From: Marinobacterium zhoushanense
GTDB taxonomy: Bacteria > Pseudomonadota > Gammaproteobacteria > Pseudomonadales > Balneatricaceae
NCBI RefSeq assembly: GCF_014641945.1
Contig: NZ_BMIJ01000002.1
Span: forward strand, 275,926-339,925
Direction of reading: 5' to 3'
DNA: 64,000 nucleotides
This document shows, in pieces, positions 63,590-64,000 of this stretch (within the stretch, counting starts at the first letter, position 1; every line of letters starts with the position of its first letter). The position numbers and the translations under genes are program-made. Under the pieces are notes generated by a model. That model was not told the DNA's origin and did no database searches. It was given only the letters and a program-made list of their open reading frames with translations.

Positions 63590-64000
63590 TCAGCCACGTT
63601 CCGGCAGTGAAATGGTGCCGTTCGCCGCTTCTTCGGCGAACATCTCGGCGGTGCGCAGGCCCGCCGCGGTCATGATGTCCAGGTTGCCGGCGTACTTGGG
63701 CAGGAAGTCACCCAATCCTTCGACCTCCATGAAGCAGGAGACGCGGTTGCCGTCGAACACCGGACCGTTGACCAAGCGGTAGCCCGGTACATATTTCTGC
63801 ACCTCTTTCACCATCTGGTGAACGGATTCGGTGATCGCGTCCTGGTTCGGCTCGCCCTCGGTCAGGCAGTGGATGGTGTCACGCATGATCAGCGGCGGCT
63901 CGGCCGGGTTGATGATGATGATCGCCTTGCCCTTCTTGGCACCGCCCACCTTCTCCACCGCGCCAGCGGTGGTGCGGGTGAACTCATCGATGTTCTGGCG
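63590..64000 (-). CDS. dmpF: Acetaldehyde dehydrogenase, acylating (DmpF/XylQ), partial
   Basis: The C-terminal 136 residues or so; the 5' end lies beyond the right edge. Segments [68 protein letters not shown] are those of DmpF, the partner of DmpG that turns acetaldehyde into acetyl-CoA with NAD+ and CoA. The catalytic Cys and the NAD domain are outside the window. The open frame continues upstream to the edge without a stop. Confidence 0.93.
   Translation of the reverse strand, partial: RQNIDEFTRTTAGAVEKVGGAKKGKAIIIINPAEPPLIMRDTIHCLTEGEPNQDAITESVHQMVKEVQKYVPGYRLVNGPVFDGNRVSCFMEVEGLGDFLPKYAGNLDIMTAAGLRTAEMFAEEAANGTISLPERG

Noticed and set aside
1..64000. CRISPR arrays, insertion sequences, integrases, rRNA and tRNA genes
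   Set aside because: No regularly spaced repeats, transposase or integrase motifs, or clover-leaf/rRNA segments were noticed on reading the window.

Overview
The window comes from a GC-rich gammaproteobacterium. The general gene set (SbcB, a YchJ-type SEC-C protein, pitrilysin-like protease, DUF349 protein, acetoacetyl-CoA reductase) and the dense Pseudomonas-like aromatic catabolism fit a marine Oceanospirillales/Pseudomonadales type. The taxon is inferred from gene content only; no rRNA or tRNA gene was seen.

Layout. (1) 1-10.7 kb is a housekeeping stretch: a potassium channel with two RCK domains (cut by the left edge), a small membrane protein, an M16 protease, sbcB, a SEC-C protein, a DUF349 protein and phaB. 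(2) 10.9-19.1 kb holds a MATE efflux pump and the recurrent DUF1329 / DUF1302 / MMPL-RND / YCF48-like lipoprotein set, which looks like an envelope system for a hydrophobic compound. (3) 19.5-29.5 kb is an indole module: an orphan cNMP-domain protein, an AraC regulator divergent from a chemoreceptor, then an outer-membrane channel and iifD, iifC, iifB, iifA, divergent from a second AraC gene (iifR-like). (4) 29.5-41.9 kb on the minus strand reads antA, antB, antC (anthranilate 1,2-dioxygenase), an intact catechol 2,3-dioxygenase, a TRAP transporter, an alpha/beta hydrolase and a second TRAP transporter, with an AraC gene divergent from antA. (5) 42.1-49.4 kb has a small hypothetical gene, a decayed LysR remnant, and an operon of fused indolepyruvate ferredoxin oxidoreductase, leucine-type dehydrogenase and an NSS transporter. 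(6) 49.8-61.3 kb is the benzoate module: benABCD, a second but broken catechol 2,3-dioxygenase, a five-gene LIV-type ABC importer, an IclR regulator and a BenR/XylS-type regulator. (7) 61.5-64.0 kb holds lower meta-pathway genes dmpI, dmpH, dmpG and dmpF, the last cut by the right edge.

How it fits together. Indole can be oxidised by IifC/IifD, dehydrogenated by IifB and opened by IifA to anthranilate; AntABC makes catechol. Benzoate reaches catechol through BenABCD. Catechol is cleaved by the intact extradiol enzyme and processed by DmpI, DmpH, DmpG and DmpF to pyruvate and acetyl-CoA. The hydroxymuconic semialdehyde dehydrogenase and the dienoate hydratase are not in the window.

The strongest non-coding result is a set of XylS/BenR-like operators (TGCA-N6-GGNTA type). 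Tandem copies sit upstream of benA, of the broken dioxygenase, of the ABC importer and of the chemoreceptor, and one sits upstream of iifA. At benA and at the ABC importer the tandem spacing (6 nt) and the distance to a -10-like hexamer (21 nt) match my recollection of the TOL Pm promoter. This suggests that degradation, uptake and chemotaxis for several aromatics share one regulatory grammar read by the four AraC-family proteins encoded here.
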